NCBI RefSeq assembly: GCF_028823615.1
Contig: NZ_JAPEHT010000009.1
Coordinates: 1 to 45,253 of the forward strand
Direction: 5' to 3'
Length of the DNA: 45,253 nt
From: Planococcus sp. A6
GTDB taxonomy: Bacteria; Bacillota; Bacilli; Bacillales_A; Planococcaceae
The first letter of the stretch is position 1. The number at the start of each line of letters is the position of its first letter. The notes beneath the pieces are model-generated. The model had not been told where the DNA came from and ran no database searches. It saw only the letters and a list, made by a program, of their open reading frames with translations. Shown here one piece after another: positions 1 through 7,918 of the stretch. A program made the position numbers and the translations under genes.

Positions 1-2
1 TG

Positions 3-728
3 GCTGAAGTATACAGTGCGGGTGCGGCTTATGAGGAAGCTTTGCCTTATTATGAACGCGCACTCGAAGATGAAGCGCAGCCGGATGTTTTGTTCGGCGC
101 TGCATTTGCCGCTTTTCAGGCGAAACAATATGAATTGTCGGTGAAGCGGCTGGATGATCTGTTGGCAGCCGATCCCGATTATTTTTCTGCTTATCTATTG
201 AAAGCGCAATGCTTCAATATGATGGAAGATTACAAACGTGCTTACGATGCCATCAAAGAAGGACTCGCGCGTGATGAGTTTGACAAGGAATTGTATTTGT
301 TCGCAGGGAAACTCGCGCTGAAACTCGGCAAAGGGGAGGAAGGCGTGGAGATGCTGCGCCAGGCAATCGCGCTCGATCCCGAATATATGGAAGCCTTGTA
401 TGCCCTGATCTCTTATTTCCATGCAGAAGAGCGTGACGAGGAGTTGCTCGAACTCGCCTCCATGGCTGTCGAAAGCGGCAATGACTGGCATGCACTGTAT
501 CCGATGATTGCTAAAGCGTATGACCGGACAGAACAGTTCGGCAAAGCTCTGGAGTATTACGACAAGGCCTATCCGGCATTTTCCGACGATCCCGAGTTCC
601 TCGAGTCCTTCGCCTTATTTTTAGTAGAGGAAGGGAAACGCGACCGCGCTCTCGAAATAATTAAACAACTTCAAGCGCTGGAGCCCGAAAATCCACAATG
701 GTTCGATTGGCTGCAATCGTTTGAATGA
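3..728 (+). CDS. ypiA: TPR-repeat protein YpiA, 5' end outside the window
   Basis: The reading frame is open from the first bases of the window, so this is the C-terminal part of a longer protein. It is built of helical repeats of TPR type (for example ALPYYERALE, DEFDKELYLFAGKLALKLGK, MLRQAIALDPEYMEALYALI, GKALEYYDKAYP), with the spacing and small/aromatic residues expected of TPRs. Such proteins are cytoplasmic protein-protein interaction scaffolds. The position just before ypiB, ypiF and qcrABC matches ypiA of Bacillus. Its stop overlaps the region of the ypiB ribosome binding site, so the two are probably co-transcribed. Its biochemical role is not known to me. Confidence 0.85.
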   Translation, partial: AEVYSAGAAYEEALPYYERALEDEAQPDVLFGAAFAAFQAKQYELSVKRLDDLLAADPDYFSAYLLKAQCFNMMEDYKRAYDAIKEGLARDEFDKELYLFAGKLALKLGKGEEGVEMLRQAIALDPEYMEALYALISYFHAEERDEELLELASMAVESGNDWHALYPMIAKAYDRTEQFGKALEYYDKAYPAFSDDPEFLESFALFLVEEGKRDRALEIIKQLQALEPENPQWFDWLQSFE

Positions 729-742
729 AAGGGGGAGACGAT

Positions 743-1306
743 ATGACTGCATCTGTTTCTGTAGGGGAGAAAAAACAATTTGTCCGCTGGTTCCTCGGGT
801 CTTATAAGATGAAAAGGCGTGAATGCATTTGGATCCTCAACTACTTGTTGAGCAATGATGAATTGCTGGAGAAAACGCATTTTGTGGAAGAAGCGCATTA
901 TTGTCCCCGTGCCATGGTCATGTCGACGACTGAATCCAAACAAATCCCGTTCCAATTCTATAAAGGCAAGTTGATGACCGCTGATGCCGAAAAGTCCTTC
1001 CACGACCTCAGGCTCCATCCCGATGAACCTTTATTTGTGCAATTGAATTTCCCGAGCATTCCGCCTGCACCGTTGTATCTCGCGGTGTTGGAAGAGAATC
1101 CACACATGCCAAAAGGGGCATCGGTCAGCGAACAGGACCGCTTGATAGCAGAAAAGGTACTGAATGAGAGTTTATCGTCTTACCAGGAAGAAACGATCCT
1201 CAAAAAAATCGACGAAGCACTGGACGCAGGAGATAAAGACCGGTTCTTTGAACTGTCTGCCTTGCTGTCTGTAGTGAAATCGGCCAAAAAAATGGAGAGT
1301 GACTGA
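743..1306 (+). CDS. ypiB: UPF0302/IDEAL-domain protein YpiB
   Basis: This is a 187-residue cytoplasmic protein of the YpiB family (UPF0302). An IDEAL-type C-terminal segment is visible: the motif IDEALDAGDKDRFFELSALL matches the short domain named after this signature. The start at 743 is chosen because AAAGGGGGAG at 728-737 lies just upstream; an in-frame ATG at 725 would overlap ypiA but has no site. It is followed at once by ypiF, the usual arrangement ahead of the qcr operon. Family proteins have been linked to quality control or assembly roles, but no activity can be read from the sequence. Confidence 0.88.
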   Translation: MTASVSVGEKKQFVRWFLGSYKMKRRECIWILNYLLSNDELLEKTHFVEEAHYCPRAMVMSTTESKQIPFQFYKGKLMTADAEKSFHDLRLHPDEPLFVQLNFPSIPPAPLYLAVLEENPHMPKGASVSEQDRLIAEKVLNESLSSYQEETILKKIDEALDAGDKDRFFELSALLSVVKSAKKMESD

Positions 1307-1310
1307 ATAC

Positions 1311-1763
1311 ATGCATTTCAACAGCAAAGACATCGATTTATACGCAAGCCAAAAAGATTATGTCGATACGGCGGTCGTGCCGCTGATCGAATTGGACTTG
1401 ACTGCTTCAGGCATGAAGGCGAGCGCTGGGGCTTCCGAATATTTGCAATCGCTAACTGTTATACTGGAAAAGCAATTCAAAGGGCGGATTCTTTTGCTTC
1501 CGCCTATTTCTTATGTCCGGGCGGCAGACCGAACAGAGCTGGGCGAACAATTGAAAAAAGAACTGTCGGAAACAGGATTCAAGCATATTTTCTACCTAAC
1601 GACTGACCCGAAATGGCGCTCGGTCGAAGAACTTGACAATGTTCTCTGGCTGCCGGCCATTCCAACGGGAGATATGGACCAATCCTTCAAAAAATCGGTC
1701 ATGGAAGACCAGCTGCGCCAAGTGTTGCCGCTGTTTACCAAAGAATGGACACATCATTCATGA
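1311..1763 (+). CDS. ypiF: DUF2487 protein YpiF
   Basis: About 150 residues, with no signal peptide or membrane segment; it resembles YpiF (DUF2487) by position and by the opening MHFNSKDIDLY. I prefer the ATG at 1311 over an upstream in-frame GTG at 1299, because GGAG at 1294-1297 is too close to the GTG. The gene sits between ypiB and the qcrA promoter and probably ends the ypiA-ypiB-ypiF unit. The function is unknown; linkage to qcrABC suggests, without proving, a role around the bc complex. Confidence 0.8.
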   Translation: MHFNSKDIDLYASQKDYVDTAVVPLIELDLTASGMKASAGASEYLQSLTVILEKQFKGRILLLPPISYVRAADRTELGEQLKKELSETGFKHIFYLTTDPKWRSVEELDNVLWLPAIPTGDMDQSFKKSVMEDQLRQVLPLFTKEWTHHS

Positions 1764-1766
1764 AAT

Positions 1767-1776
1767 GTTCACAAAC
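1767..1776 (+). promoter_or_regulatory. Candidate ResD-type box upstream of qcrA
   Basis: The complement of this stretch reads GTTTGTGAAC, close to the ResD consensus TTTGTGAAT. Its centre lies roughly 64 bp before the predicted qcrA transcription start, a normal activator position. The qcr operon is a known ResD target in B. subtilis; assignment here is inference from one site. Confidence 0.35.
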
Positions 1777-1800
1777 TATTCCATTAGACTGAATGCGATA

Positions 1801-1829
1801 TTGACCTTAAGTTTTGATTGATATATCAT
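1801..1829 (+). promoter_or_regulatory. SigA-type promoter of qcrABC
   Basis: TTGACC at 1801-1806 and TATCAT at 1824-1829 are separated by exactly 17 bp. A start near 1836 would leave a leader of about 68 nt before qcrA. Confidence 0.75.
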
Positions 1830-1903
1830 TAGGTTGTCCTAGTAATTATATTTGAATGAGTATGTCCATTGGACTGACCTTGAATGTTAGAGGGGGGAAA
1901 AGA

Positions 1904-2407
1904 ATGAGTAATAATCGTGTATCACGACGCCAATTTTTAGGTTACACACTGACTGGTGTAGGTGGTTTCATGGCAGCAGGAATGTTAATGCCGATGGTGC
2001 GTTTTGCAGTCGATCCGGTGTTGCAGCAAAAAGACGCTGGAGATTATGTTTTGACTGACCAGGCTGTTGCCGATATCACAGAAGAGCCTGTACGTGTCGA
2101 CTTTACATTTGAACAAGTGGACGCATGGTATACATCTGAAGTCACAAATTCTGCATGGGTTTACAAAGAAGGCGACAAGCTAATCGCACTCTCGCCTGTC
2201 TGCAAACACTTGGGATGCACAGTCAACTGGGGCGGGGACCCAGAACAGCCAACACAGTTCTTCTGCCCGTGCCACGCTGGACGCTATGAGAAAAACGGCC
2301 AGAACATTCCAGGTACGCCACCGCTCGGACCTCTTGATGAGTACGACGTTCAAGAGCAGGATGGTTTTGTAGCCATCGGACAAGTAAAACCAAATACTTT
2401 AGTTTAA
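1904..2407 (+). CDS. qcrA: Menaquinol:cytochrome c reductase, Rieske iron-sulfur subunit
   Basis: QcrA carries the 2Fe-2S cluster that takes electrons from menaquinol in the bc-type complex. Both cluster motifs are intact: CKHLGC and CPCHAGRY. The N-terminus (SRRQFLGY followed by a hydrophobic stretch) is a membrane anchor of twin-arginine-like character. Start 1904 follows AGGGGGG at 1891-1897; an in-frame ATG at 1856 lies upstream without a site. The length of 167 residues is normal. It is the first gene of the qcrABC operon, with its own promoter. Confidence 0.96.
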   Translation: MSNNRVSRRQFLGYTLTGVGGFMAAGMLMPMVRFAVDPVLQQKDAGDYVLTDQAVADITEEPVRVDFTFEQVDAWYTSEVTNSAWVYKEGDKLIALSPVCKHLGCTVNWGGDPEQPTQFFCPCHAGRYEKNGQNIPGTPPLGPLDEYDVQEQDGFVAIGQVKPNTLV

Positions 2408-2428
2408 TAGTTAGGGGGTACGACACCA

Positions 2429-3103
2429 GTGCTAAACAAGTTATATGATTGGGTAGACGAGCGATTGGACATCACGCCGATCTGGCGCGATATTGCAGAC
2501 CATGAAGTACCGGAACACGTTAACCCCGCACACCACTTTTCAGCATTTGTCTATTGTTTCGGAGGACTGACGTTCTTTATCACAGTCATCCAGATCCTGT
2601 CTGGCATGTTCCTTACCATGTATTACGTGCCGGATATTGAAAATGCTTGGCAGTCGGTTTATTATCTCCAGAATGAAGTCGCTTTTGGAGAAATCGTGCG
2701 TGGGATGCACCACTGGGGAGCTTCTTTAGTAGTAGTTATGATTTTCCTTCATACACTGCGCGTATTCTTCACAGGGTCTTATAAGAAACCTCGTGAGCTC
2801 AACTGGGTAGTCGGCGTTATGCTATTTGGCGTAATCCTCGGCCTATCTTTCACAGGTTACTTGCTTCCATGGGATATGAAAGCATTGTTCGCAACAAAAG
2901 TTGGGATTGAAATTGCAGCTTCTGTACCGGTGATCGGCGAAACGATCAAAATTTTGCTTGCAGGGGATTCAACGATTCTCGGCGCACAAACTTTGACACG
3001 CTTCTTCGCGATCCACGTCTTCTTCTTGCCTGCTGCTTTGCTTGGGTTGCTCGCAGCACACTTTATCATGATCAGAAGACAAGGTATTTCAGGACCATTG
3101 TAA
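2429..3103 (+). CDS. qcrB: Menaquinol:cytochrome c reductase, cytochrome b subunit
   Basis: This 224-residue, four-helix b6-type cytochrome b binds hemes bL and bH; paired histidines are visible in GMHHWGA and FLHTLR (helix B) and in FFAIHVFF and LLAAHF (helix D). Cys43 (VYCFGG) is the residue that covalently holds the extra heme ci in Bacillus-type complexes. Translation starts at GTG 2429 after TTAGGGGG. As in other Firmicutes, the last helices of mitochondrial cytochrome b are not here but are fused to cytochrome c in QcrC. Confidence 0.96.
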   Translation: MLNKLYDWVDERLDITPIWRDIADHEVPEHVNPAHHFSAFVYCFGGLTFFITVIQILSGMFLTMYYVPDIENAWQSVYYLQNEVAFGEIVRGMHHWGASLVVVMIFLHTLRVFFTGSYKKPRELNWVVGVMLFGVILGLSFTGYLLPWDMKALFATKVGIEIAASVPVIGETIKILLAGDSTILGAQTLTRFFAIHVFFLPAALLGLLAAHFIMIRRQGISGPL

Positions 3104-3139
3104 TTCATCCTTGACCAAGGATTTTAAGGAGGGGACACT

Positions 3140-3922
3140 ATGCACCGCGGAAAAGGGATGAAATTTGTAGGGGATTCACGTGTTCCGAGCAAGGAGTTTC
3201 GGAAACCGAATATCCCGAAAGATTACTCCGAATATCCTGGCAAAACAGAAGCCTTCTGGCCGAACTTCCTTCTAAAAGAATGGATGATCGGTTCTGTCTT
3301 CCTAATTGGCTATTTGCTCTTGACTGTCGCCCACCCTTCGCCTCTTGAAGGCCAGGCTGATCCGACAGACACGGCATATATTCCATTGCCAGACTGGTAT
3401 TTCTTGTTCTTATACCAATTATTGAAATATGAATTTGCGTCCGGCCCATTTAACATCGTCGGCGCAATCATCATGCCGGGCCTTGCGTTCGGTGCCTTGA
3501 TGCTTGCTCCGTTCCTTGATCGCGGACCGGAACGCCGTCCATCGAAACGCCCATTGCCGACGGGCTTCATGCTTTTGGCAATCGCATCCATCGTTTTCCT
3601 TACTTGGGAATCCGTAGCTAACCATGACTGGGAAGCAGCGGCTCGCCAAGGGGAAATCACGGAAGAAGTTGAAATTGATACAGCGGACCCTGGATATGAA
3701 ATCTATTCAGCAGCGGCTTGTATCAGCTGCCACGGCGACAATTTGGAAGGGGCAGTCGGGCCGAGCTTAATCGGAACTGGCTTGTCAGCAGAAGAAATCG
3801 CTGAAATTGCCGTGAATGGTATCGAAGCTGGCGGAGTTCAATCCATGCCGCCATCTTGGGATGGTTCAGAAGAAGATCTTCAAGTTATGACTGAGTTTAT
3901 TGCTGGACTTGAAGCTGAATAA
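3140..3922 (+). CDS. qcrC: Menaquinol:cytochrome c reductase, cytochrome b/c fusion subunit
   Basis: This 260-residue protein joins a subunit-IV-like membrane part (three hydrophobic segments, with PDWYFLFLYQLLKYEF near residues 85-100) to a C-terminal cytochrome c domain. The heme c motif CISCH is near residue 193, and MPP in QSMPPSWDG is the likely axial methionine. It passes electrons from the Rieske centre to cytochrome c or caa3 oxidase on the outer face of the membrane. The start at 3140 follows AAGGAGGGG. It is the last gene of qcrABC and is closed by a strong terminator. Confidence 0.96.
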   Translation: MHRGKGMKFVGDSRVPSKEFRKPNIPKDYSEYPGKTEAFWPNFLLKEWMIGSVFLIGYLLLTVAHPSPLEGQADPTDTAYIPLPDWYFLFLYQLLKYEFASGPFNIVGAIIMPGLAFGALMLAPFLDRGPERRPSKRPLPTGFMLLAIASIVFLTWESVANHDWEAAARQGEITEEVEIDTADPGYEIYSAAACISCHGDNLEGAVGPSLIGTGLSAEEIAEIAVNGIEAGGVQSMPPSWDGSEEDLQVMTEFIAGLEAE

Positions 3923-3933
3923 TGCAATGTAAA

Positions 3934-3960
3934 AGAGCCGGGAAACCGGCTCTTTTTTTT
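3934..3960 (+). terminator. Intrinsic terminator after qcrC
   Basis: The stem AGAGCCGG/CCGGCTCT closes a GAAA loop and is followed by seven further T residues. Confidence 0.93.
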
Positions 3961-3980
3961 GCACAGGAAAGGGAGATTGG

Positions 3981-4589
3981 ATGGTGGAATTCACAGCAAA
4001 AATTTCGGCTTGGCTAATGTTCCGTCCGTTTTTGATATTGCTGTTTTTCGTCAATTTGGGCGGAACCATTTACGGATACATATGGTATGGTTGGCAATTG
4101 CGCATTACGGAGCCGATATTTCTCATCTTCGTGCCGGATAGCCCGACCGCGAGCTTGTTTTTTACGATTGTCCTTGGACTATGGATCATCGGCAAGCACA
4201 GTCCGCTCATCGAAGCACTCGCTTTTGTCACCTTGATCAAATATGGCCTATGGGCGGTCGTCATGAATTTGTTGACGCTCGTGCACACCGGGTCGATCGG
4301 GTGGCTGGGCTGGATGCTCGTCGCTTCTCATTTCGCCATGGCACTGCAAGCGGTGCTTTATTTCGAGCATTACCGCTTCGGCTATATATCGGTGGCACTC
4401 ACCGCGATCTGGACTTTGCATAACGATGTCATCGATTATGTTTTCGGGCAAATGCCAATCTATTCGAGTTTGAGCGAATTCAGCTCAGAAATCGGCTATT
4501 TTACCTTCTGGCTGTCGATTGCCTGCATCGCGTTTGCATGGTTCACGGCGTCACAGAACCGCCATCTAGAACCGCGGCGTATTAGTTGA
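3981..4589 (+). CDS. ypjA: DUF1405 membrane protein YpjA
   Basis: A polytopic membrane protein of 202 residues with about six hydrophobic segments, for example FLILLFFVNLGG and WLGWMLVASHFAMAL. It matches YpjA (DUF1405) by position directly after qcrC and by character. The start at 3981 follows AAAGGGAG. It has its own transcription entry or reads through the qcrC terminator; I see no clear promoter in the short gap. The biochemical role is unknown. Confidence 0.8.
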   Translation: MVEFTAKISAWLMFRPFLILLFFVNLGGTIYGYIWYGWQLRITEPIFLIFVPDSPTASLFFTIVLGLWIIGKHSPLIEALAFVTLIKYGLWAVVMNLLTLVHTGSIGWLGWMLVASHFAMALQAVLYFEHYRFGYISVALTAIWTLHNDVIDYVFGQMPIYSSLSEFSSEIGYFTFWLSIACIAFAWFTASQNRHLEPRRIS

Positions 4590-4652
4590 CCGAAAGTCAG
4601 AAAAACAAGTAAAATAGGGATATAGAAACAAAAAGAGAGGTTGATCATTAAA

Positions 4653-5336
4653 ATGGGATTGGGCGGCTATTTGATTTATTTTATCGTCTTGTTGATTGTG
4701 CCGATTTGGGCTCAAATGAAATTGAAAAGCACATATAAGAAGTATTCCAAAGTCCGGTCGACTTCCGGGCATACAGGGGCCGAAGTGGCTCGCATCATCC
4801 TTGACCAGAACGGCCTGAGTAATGTGAAAGTAGTCGAAAGCCGCGGCATGCTTAGCGACCATTACAACCCGATGACCAAAACGGTTGCGCTCAGCAGCCA
4901 TAACTACCATGAGCCATCGGTAGCCGGCACGGCTGTCGCAGCGCACGAAGTGGGGCACGCGATCCAGGATGCGACGGATTATTCGTTCCTGCGTTTCCGC
5001 CACCGCCTTGTGCCGATGGTCAATATTTCATCGAATATGTCTTGGGTGTTTATCATGATCGGCTTGTTCGCACAGATGAGCGGAGCCTTGTTGATCGGTA
5101 TCGCGCTTCTTGCAGTTGGTGTGTTGTTCCAATTGGTCACTTTGCCGGTGGAGTTTAACGCTTCAAACCGCGCGATGGACCAGCTGTTGTCGCATAACAT
5201 CATCCGCAACGATGAAGAGAGACATGCGAAAAAAGTATTGAACGCAGCAGCGATGACTTATGTAGCAGCGACTGCAGTTGCCGTGATCGAACTTGCTCGT
5301 CTGATCTTGATCTACACAAGCATGGACCGTTCATAA
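4653..5336 (+). CDS. Membrane zinc metallopeptidase, YugP family
   Basis: This 227-residue membrane protein has the zinc-peptidase motif HEVGH (AVAAHEVGHAIQDA) between hydrophobic segments: an N-terminal helix, two central helices (SWVFIMIGLF and LLIGIALLAVGVLF) and one at the C-terminus. It matches the YugP/neutral zinc metallopeptidase family (PF04298-type). The start at 4653 opens with MGLGGYLIYF, typical of the family; an alternative TTG lies at 4641. In B. subtilis this slot holds ypjB, so the gene is out of its usual context. The substrate is unknown; a role in membrane-protein turnover is plausible. Confidence 0.85.
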   Translation: MGLGGYLIYFIVLLIVPIWAQMKLKSTYKKYSKVRSTSGHTGAEVARIILDQNGLSNVKVVESRGMLSDHYNPMTKTVALSSHNYHEPSVAGTAVAAHEVGHAIQDATDYSFLRFRHRLVPMVNISSNMSWVFIMIGLFAQMSGALLIGIALLAVGVLFQLVTLPVEFNASNRAMDQLLSHNIIRNDEERHAKKVLNAAAMTYVAATAVAVIELARLILIYTSMDRS

Positions 5337-5343
5337 TAAAACG

Positions 5344-5360
5344 AAACGGGACCGTTTTTT
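5344..5360 (+). terminator. Weak intrinsic terminator
   Basis: The short stem AAACG/CGTTT with loop GGAC is followed by a T run, between the convergent peptidase and ypjC genes. Confidence 0.5.
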
Positions 5361-5376
5361 ATTTGGCCCAATTTCA

Positions 5377-6240
5377 TTAAAGAGGCTGTTTTTGTTCATC
5401 GAGCGTAAACCCTTCACCCATGACATCATGCACTTCAATTAATGAGACGAATGCGTGGGGATCGACGGAATTGACAATGTTCTTCAATCTGACGAGTTCG
5501 TTGCGCGCTACGACGCAGTAAAGGACTTCGCGCTCTTCTTTCGTGAAATGGCCATAGCCGCGAAGAATCGTGATGCCGCGATCCATTTCGATGGCAATGC
5601 GGCTTGCAATCTCTTCTTGTGAATTGGAAATGATTAACGCGCCGCGTCCGGAATAGGCCCCTTCTTGGACGAAATCAATAACGCGGGCGCCAACGAAGAC
5701 TGCGACGAGCGTATACATCATGGAGCGGTAGTCGAGGAACGTCAGCCACGATAGCATGATGACCATGGCATCGAACAGGAACATCGTCTTGCCCATGCTC
5801 CAGCCGAGGTATTTTTGAACGAGCCTGGCGATAATATCAACCCCGCCGGTCGTCCCTCCGTAGCGGAAGATGATACCTAGCCCCATCCCGACAAAGACGC
5901 CGGCAAACAAAGCGGCGAGAAACAAATCATCACGCAAGGGGATTTGGACTTCGTAGACAAGGAAGATTTTCAAGAAAGCAGAAACAGCGACCGTGCCGAT
6001 GATCGTATAAAGAAATATCTTGCGACCAAGCAGCTTCCAGCCGATAAAGAATAAGGGAATGTTCAATAACAGGTTCATCAGTGCAGGATCCCAGTTCCAA
6101 AGGAAATACAGGATCAGCGTGATCCCTGCGAAGCCGCCTTCACCGAGCTCATTTTGGATATTAAAATGAACAAAGCCGAAACTATAGATAGCTGAGCCGA
6201 GAAGGATGAAAAAGATATTTTTCAACTGAAGATCTTTCAT
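5377..6240 (-). CDS. ypjC: YitT-family membrane protein YpjC
   Basis: A 287-residue protein with five or six membrane helices in the first two thirds (for example NIFFILLGSAIYSFGF, TIIGTVAVSAFLKIF) and a soluble C-terminal DUF2179 domain of about 90 residues. This is the usual YitT/DUF161 layout. Start ATG at 6238-6240 is chosen because AAGGGAGG lies just upstream on this strand; an in-frame extension to 6309 has no site and would cover the promoter. It is transcribed divergently from ypjD. The transported substrate is unknown. Confidence 0.88.
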   Translation of the reverse strand: MKDLQLKNIFFILLGSAIYSFGFVHFNIQNELGEGGFAGITLILYFLWNWDPALMNLLLNIPLFFIGWKLLGRKIFLYTIIGTVAVSAFLKIFLVYEVQIPLRDDLFLAALFAGVFVGMGLGIIFRYGGTTGGVDIIARLVQKYLGWSMGKTMFLFDAMVIMLSWLTFLDYRSMMYTLVAVFVGARVIDFVQEGAYSGRGALIISNSQEEIASRIAIEMDRGITILRGYGHFTKEEREVLYCVVARNELVRLKNIVNSVDPHAFVSLIEVHDVMGEGFTLDEQKQPL

Positions 6241-6277
6241 AAAAAAGCAGCCTCCCTTTTTTGTCATTAACTTCTGT

Positions 6278-6306
6278 ATTATCTGCCATGATGCCGTTTT
6301 TGACAA
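6278..6306 (-). promoter_or_regulatory. SigA-type promoter of ypjC
   Basis: On the minus strand, TTGTCA (complement of 6301-6306) and GATAAT (complement of 6278-6283) are spaced 17 bp. The -35 box overlaps that of the plus-strand promoter. Confidence 0.65.
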
Positions 6307-6328
6307 CACCCCCCGTTTTCTTTACGAT
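6300..6328 (+). promoter_or_regulatory. SigA-type promoter of the ypjD-dapB operon
   Basis: A perfect TTGACA at 6300-6305 is 17 bp from TACGAT at 6323-6328. A start near 6335 leaves an unusually short leader before ypjD. Confidence 0.65.
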
Positions 6329-6342
6329 TGAATGGGAGTGTG

Positions 6343-6684
6343 ATGACAGTGAACGCAGATAAAAGCATGAGGCAATTACAGCAAGAAGTGGACCGCCATA
6401 TCGGGCAGTTTAAAGAAGGATATTTTGAGCCGATGGAAATGCTTGCGCGAATGACCGAAGAGCTTGGGGAATTGGCGCGTGAAGTCAATCATGTGTACGG
6501 GCCGAAAAAGAAAAAAGAGACAGAGGCCGAAAAGCTGATTGCAGAGGAAATGGGCGATGTGCTATTTGTCTTGATTTCCATGGCCAACTCTATGAATATC
6601 GATTTGCAGGAAGCCCACGACGGGGTCATGGAAAAATTCCGGACCCGTGATAAAGACCGCTGGACAAGAAAGGAAGAACAATGA
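6343..6684 (+). CDS. ypjD: MazG-like nucleotide pyrophosphohydrolase YpjD
   Basis: An all-helical 113-residue protein of the MazG/dUTPase superfamily. It has the metal-binding pattern EELGELAREVN followed by EEMGDVLF, whose acidic residues bind Mg2+ to hydrolyse nucleoside triphosphates. The ending DKDRWTRKEE is typical of YpjD. I take ATG 6343 (after GGGAG); an in-frame TTG at 6328 overlaps the promoter -10. Its stop overlaps the dapB start by four bases, so the two are translationally coupled. The nucleotide substrate is unknown; a house-cleaning role is inferred. Confidence 0.87.
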   Translation: MTVNADKSMRQLQQEVDRHIGQFKEGYFEPMEMLARMTEELGELAREVNHVYGPKKKKETEAEKLIAEEMGDVLFVLISMANSMNIDLQEAHDGVMEKFRTRDKDRWTRKEEQ

Positions 6685-7484
6685 TGACGATAAAAGTAGC
6701 GATTGCCGGAGCCCGCGGGAAAATGGGCAAAGAAGCTGTACATACTGTAATGGAAAATACCGATATGGAACTCGTGGCAGCACTGGATTATAAAGATATC
6801 GGTGCAACGTTGGCGGAGACAGGCTTGTTTCCTGAAAGTTTTCAAGTGCCGGTCTTTACCGATCTAGAAAAGCTTCACGGCCAGCATGCACCGGATGTCC
6901 TCGTCGATTTGACGACGCCCGAGCATGTCTATGCGCATACCAAACAAGCGCTGCAGCTCGGTATCCGCCCGGTCGTCGGGACAACAGGATTTTCCACTGA
7001 GGAATTGGAAGAATTGAAAGAACTTGCCAAAACCTCAGCGCTTGGCTGCATCATCGCGCCTAATTTTGCGGTGGGGGCAGTCTTGATGATGAAATTTGCA
7101 GAACAGGCGGCAAGATATTTGCCGGATGTGGAAATCATCGAAATGCATCATGACCAAAAACTGGATGCCCCGTCAGGTACCGCAATGAAGACAGCGCATA
7201 TGATGAGTGAAACGCGGCCCGTGCATCAGCAAGGGCATCTAGATGAGAAAGAAACTTTGCAAGGCGCTCGCGGTGCAGACTACGAAGGTATGCGCATCCA
7301 TAGCGTCCGCCTGCCGGGATTAGTTGCCCATCAGCAAGTGCTGCTTGGCGGCGAAGGACAGCTTTTGACATTGCGCCACGATTCGTTCAACCGCGGTTCG
7401 TTCATGTCTGGCGTCAGTTTGTCGATTCGCGAAGTGGTAGAACGCAAAGAATTAATTTACGGCCTGGAACATATCATAGGCTAA
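6681..7484 (+). CDS. dapB: 4-hydroxy-tetrahydrodipicolinate reductase
   Basis: DapB reduces the cyclic intermediate of the diaminopimelate/lysine pathway with NAD(P)H, supplying lysine and meso-DAP or lysine for the cell wall. The nucleotide motif GARGKMGKE opens the protein. The catalytic stretch EMHHDQKLDAPSGTAMKTA contains the conserved HH, K and SGT residues, and APNFAVGAVLM is also characteristic. At 267 residues it is full length. It overlaps ypjD by ATGA and is followed after 18 nt by mgsA. Confidence 0.97.
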   Translation: MMTIKVAIAGARGKMGKEAVHTVMENTDMELVAALDYKDIGATLAETGLFPESFQVPVFTDLEKLHGQHAPDVLVDLTTPEHVYAHTKQALQLGIRPVVGTTGFSTEELEELKELAKTSALGCIIAPNFAVGAVLMMKFAEQAARYLPDVEIIEMHHDQKLDAPSGTAMKTAHMMSETRPVHQQGHLDEKETLQGARGADYEGMRIHSVRLPGLVAHQQVLLGGEGQLLTLRHDSFNRGSFMSGVSLSIREVVERKELIYGLEHIIG

Positions 7485-7502
7485 AATAATGGAGGCGATT
7501 TG

Positions 7503-7907
7503 ATGAATATCGCATTGGTTGCGCACGATCGAAAAAAAGATGATTTGATACAATTTGCATTAGCTTATAAACCTATCTTGGCGAAGCATCAGTTGTACGC
7601 AACAGGAACGACCGGCTCCCGCTTGGTAGAAGGAACTGGCCTATCGGTCCATCGTTTTCAATCCGGGCCGCTTGGCGGTGACCAGCAGATCGGGGCGATG
7701 ATTGCACAGAATGAAATGGATATGATCATTTTTTTCCGTGATCCGCTGACAGCCCAGCCGCACGAGCCGGACGTTACGGCTTTAATCCGCCTTTGTGATG
7801 TATACCAAATCCCGCTTGCGACCAATATGGGAACAGCCGAAGTCCTCCTGAAAGGTTTGGAAAATGGCTTGGTCGATTGGCGGCTCCTCAGCGACCGCCG
7901 GAAATAG
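7503..7907 (+). CDS. mgsA: Methylglyoxal synthase
   Basis: MgsA converts dihydroxyacetone phosphate to methylglyoxal and phosphate, an overflow bypass of lower glycolysis. Family motifs are present in order: [30 protein letters not shown] (catalytic Asp region), FFRDPL and TNMGTAE. The length of 134 residues is normal. GGAGG at 7491-7495 fits ATG 7503. It sits between dapB and bshA, as in other Bacillales. Bacillithiol from the next gene helps detoxify methylglyoxal, so the pairing makes sense. Confidence 0.97.
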   Translation: MNIALVAHDRKKDDLIQFALAYKPILAKHQLYATGTTGSRLVEGTGLSVHRFQSGPLGGDQQIGAMIAQNEMDMIIFFRDPLTAQPHEPDVTALIRLCDVYQIPLATNMGTAEVLLKGLENGLVDWRLLSDRRK

Positions 7908-7918
7908 GAGGAGAAATT

